NCBI RefSeq assembly: GCF_032854445.1
Contig: NC_088300.1
Location: 6,572,001 to 6,636,000, forward strand
From: Liolophura sinensis
Lineage: Eukaryota > Mollusca > Polyplacophora > Chitonida > Chitonidae
Direction of reading: 5' to 3'
DNA: 64,000 nucleotides
The stretch's first letter is position 1. Each line of letters starts with the position of its first letter. The position numbers were made by a program, and so were the translations under genes. This document shows, piece after piece, positions 61,690-64,000 of the stretch. The notes below the pieces were generated by a model. The model did not search any database and was not told where the DNA came from. It saw only the letters and a program-made list of their open reading frames with translations.

Positions 61690-63525
61690 CCAATGTCACC
61701 CAACCTAATTTGACCGAGCACTATGACAATCACCGATGTTATACAGCCTAACCTGATCAAGTGCCATGACGATCGCCAGTGTCACCCAGCCTTACTTGAC
61801 CAAGAACCATGACAATCACCGATGTCACCCAGACTAACTTGACCAAGCGCCATGACCATCGCCAGTGTCACCCAGTCTAACTTGACCAAGCGCCATGACC
61901 ATCACCAATGTCATACAGCCTAACTTGACCACGCACCATGGCGATTACAAAAATTTCACCCAGTCTAACTTGACCAAGCGCCATGACAATCACCAGTGTC
62001 ACCCAGGCATAACTTGACCAAGCGTCATGATGATCGCCAGTACCCTCAGCCTAACTTGACCAAGCGCCATGACGATCGTCAGTGTCACCCAGCATAACTT
62101 GGCAAAGTGCCGTGATGATCACCAATGTCATCCAGTTTTACCTGACCAAGCACCATGACGATCGCCAGTGTCACCCAGCATAACTTGGCAAAGTGACGTG
62201 ACGATCGCCAGTGTCATCCAGTTTTACCTGACCAAGCACCATGACGATCGCCAGTGTCACCCAGCATAACTTGGCAAAGTGACGTGACGATCCCCAGTGT
62301 CATCCAGTTTTACCTGACCAAGCACCATGACGATCGCCAGTGTCACCAAGCCTAACTTGGCCAAGCACCATGACAACAATCAAGGTCACCCAGACATAAC
62401 TTGACCAAGCGCCATGACGATCGTCAGCGTCACCCAGACTAACTTGGCAAAGTGCCGTGACGATCACCAATGTCATCCAGTTTTACCTGACCAAGTGCCA
62501 TTACGATCGCTAGTGTCACCAAGCTTAACTTGACCAAGCGCCATGACGATCGCCAGTGTCACCAAGTCTAACTTGACCAAGCACCTTGACAAACACCAGT
62601 GTCACCCAGCCTAACTTGGCAAAGTGACGTGACGATCGCCAGTGTCATCCAGTTTTACCTGACCAAGCACCATGACGATCGCCAGTGTCACCCAGCATAA
62701 CTTGGCAAAGTGACGTGACGATCCCCAGTGTCATCCAGTTTTACCTGACCAAGCACCATGACGATCGCCAGTGTCACCAAGCCTAACTTGGCCAAGCACC
62801 ATGACAACAATCAAGGTCACCCAGACATAACTTGACCAAGCGCCATGACGATCGTCAGCGTCACCCAGACTAACTTGGCAAAGTGCCGTGACGATCACCA
62901 ATGTCATCCAGTTTTACCTGACCAAGTGCCATTACGATCGCTAGTGTCACCAAGCTTAACTTGACCAAGCGCCATGACGATCGCCAGTGTCACCAAGTCT
63001 AACTTGACCAAGCACCTTGACAAACACCAATGTCACCAAGCCTAACTTGACCAAGCACCATGGCAATCATCAAGGTTATACAGACTAACTTGAGCAGGCG
63101 CCATGACGATCACCAATGTCATCCAGTTTAACCTGACCAAGCGCCATGATGATTGTCAGTGTCACCAAGCTTAACTTTACCAAGCGCCATGACGATCACC
63201 AAGTCATCCAGTTTTACCTGACCAAGCACCACCTCATGTCAGCTCCATGATGATCGCCGGTGTCACCCAGCAAACTTGACCAAGAACCATGACAATCACC
63301 GATGTCACCCAGATTAACTTGACCAAGCGCCATGACGATCACCAATCTCACCCAGCTTAACCTGATCAAGTGCCATGACAATCTCCAATGTCACCCAGCC
63401 TAACTTGACCAAGAGCCATGAGGATCGCCAGTGTCACCCAGCCTAAACTGAACAAGCATCGTGACAATCACCAATGTTATACAACCTCACTTGACCAAGT
63501 GCTATGACGATCACAGGCTAACCTG
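61690..63525 (+). repeat. 43-bp satellite, about 42 copies, with 431-bp higher-order repeat
   Basis: Unit CCATGACGATCGCCAGTGTC then ACCCAGCCTAACTTGACCAAGCG (43 bp), with variants such as ATCCAGTTTTACCTGACC and AACTTGGCAAAGTGACG. A block of ten units starting AAGTGACGTGACGATC at 62191 recurs nearly unchanged at 62622, about 431 bp later. The array has no long open frame and lies near the right edge. Confidence 0.92.
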
Positions 63526-64000
63526 TCCGGACGGTAAGCCACCATCATGGCTTGGGTAGCTAGAGTCACCAGTCCATGGGACAGTTCAATGTCAATGTCA
63601 GTTCAATGTCTAATAGCCTGGATTCATGGTTCTTTATGGATCAGCAAAGGGGACAACAATTTATGTATATCGGATAAACCTACCAGACAAATGACCGACA
63701 GACCTGCAGACAGCCACGTGGTATATAACCATTACCAAAGTAATGCAACATTGACTAAACATACTCGGTCCCAAGCTTGATAGAGAACTGTTTATACGAT
63801 ACATGTTTACTGCTATCACCTCAAGACCCACTAGCTCTCTCGATGTTTGTAGGCGTATCTATATACTACATAGGTTGGATATTCTTACTTCACTTTGCGG
63901 GTAGGTTAAATTGATTATGTCTGACAATAAGTTCCGCATCTCATGACTTACTAAACCCTGGCTGTCTGAACAAAGTTCATGTTACACAAGACAAACACGC
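63526..64000. other. Right edge, no feature recognised
   Basis: Unique-looking sequence after the satellite, with a 77-codon frame at 63547-63780 that has no support. Confidence 0.6.

Noticed and set aside
61462-61708. Two overlapping 62-63 codon frames before the satellite
   Set aside because: Short, overlapping in different frames, no domain.

Overview
The window is animal nuclear DNA from an invertebrate, most likely a lophotrochozoan and probably a mollusc. The genes have many small exons with GT-AG introns. AT-rich intergenic DNA is filled with tRNA-headed SINEs, TIR-bearing MITE-like elements and minisatellites. The mollusc call is an inference from the SINE style; no species can be named from the sequence alone. 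Most coding is in split exons, so I rebuilt genes by hand from splice sites, reading phase and recalled protein families.

Layout. 1-4737 (minus): the 5' part of PRDX5 (peroxiredoxin 5), running off the left edge, with a mitochondrial presequence, an internal start for a short form, and an NRF1 plus YY1 promoter pair upstream. 6771-26178 (plus): a complete 23-exon KNL1 (CASC5/Spc105), the kinetochore scaffold, rebuilt in one open frame of 2291 codons plus stop. It has SILK and RVSF PP1 docking motifs, three KI-like motifs, a KEN box, 21 TxxF/Y-MEMT repeats in one giant exon, a coiled coil and a tandem-RWD C-terminus. 26200-28500: repeats behind KNL1. 31277-34317 (minus): a small 3-exon gene of 125 aa that I do not recognise. 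It is head to head with 34947-39843 (plus), a 6-exon GPATCH2/GPATCH2L homologue ending in a G-patch. 45180-45930: a 39-bp minisatellite that is open in several frames but is not a gene. 48158-49267 (minus): a single-exon seven-finger C2H2 zinc-finger protein. 51.4-54.2 kb: a duplicated segment and a decayed SGNH-like coding relic. 56113-56253 (minus): the last exon of a globin. 57.2-57.8 kb: repeats, a hairpin and a minus-strand promoter-like cluster. 61690-63520: a 43-bp satellite with a 431-bp higher-order period.

The strongest biology is in KNL1. Its older MELT-like units carry C-H-G after MEMT. A homogenised block of 14 later units carries Gln in place of His, and the last six units form a 252-bp two-unit repeat, so the checkpoint-docking array is still expanding. 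Other points of note are a SINE that landed in the polypyrimidine tract of a PRDX5 splice acceptor and duplicated it, three KI-like motifs instead of the two known in human, and several dispersed repeat families. I found no CRISPR, operon or prokaryotic system, and no clearly new multi-gene system.
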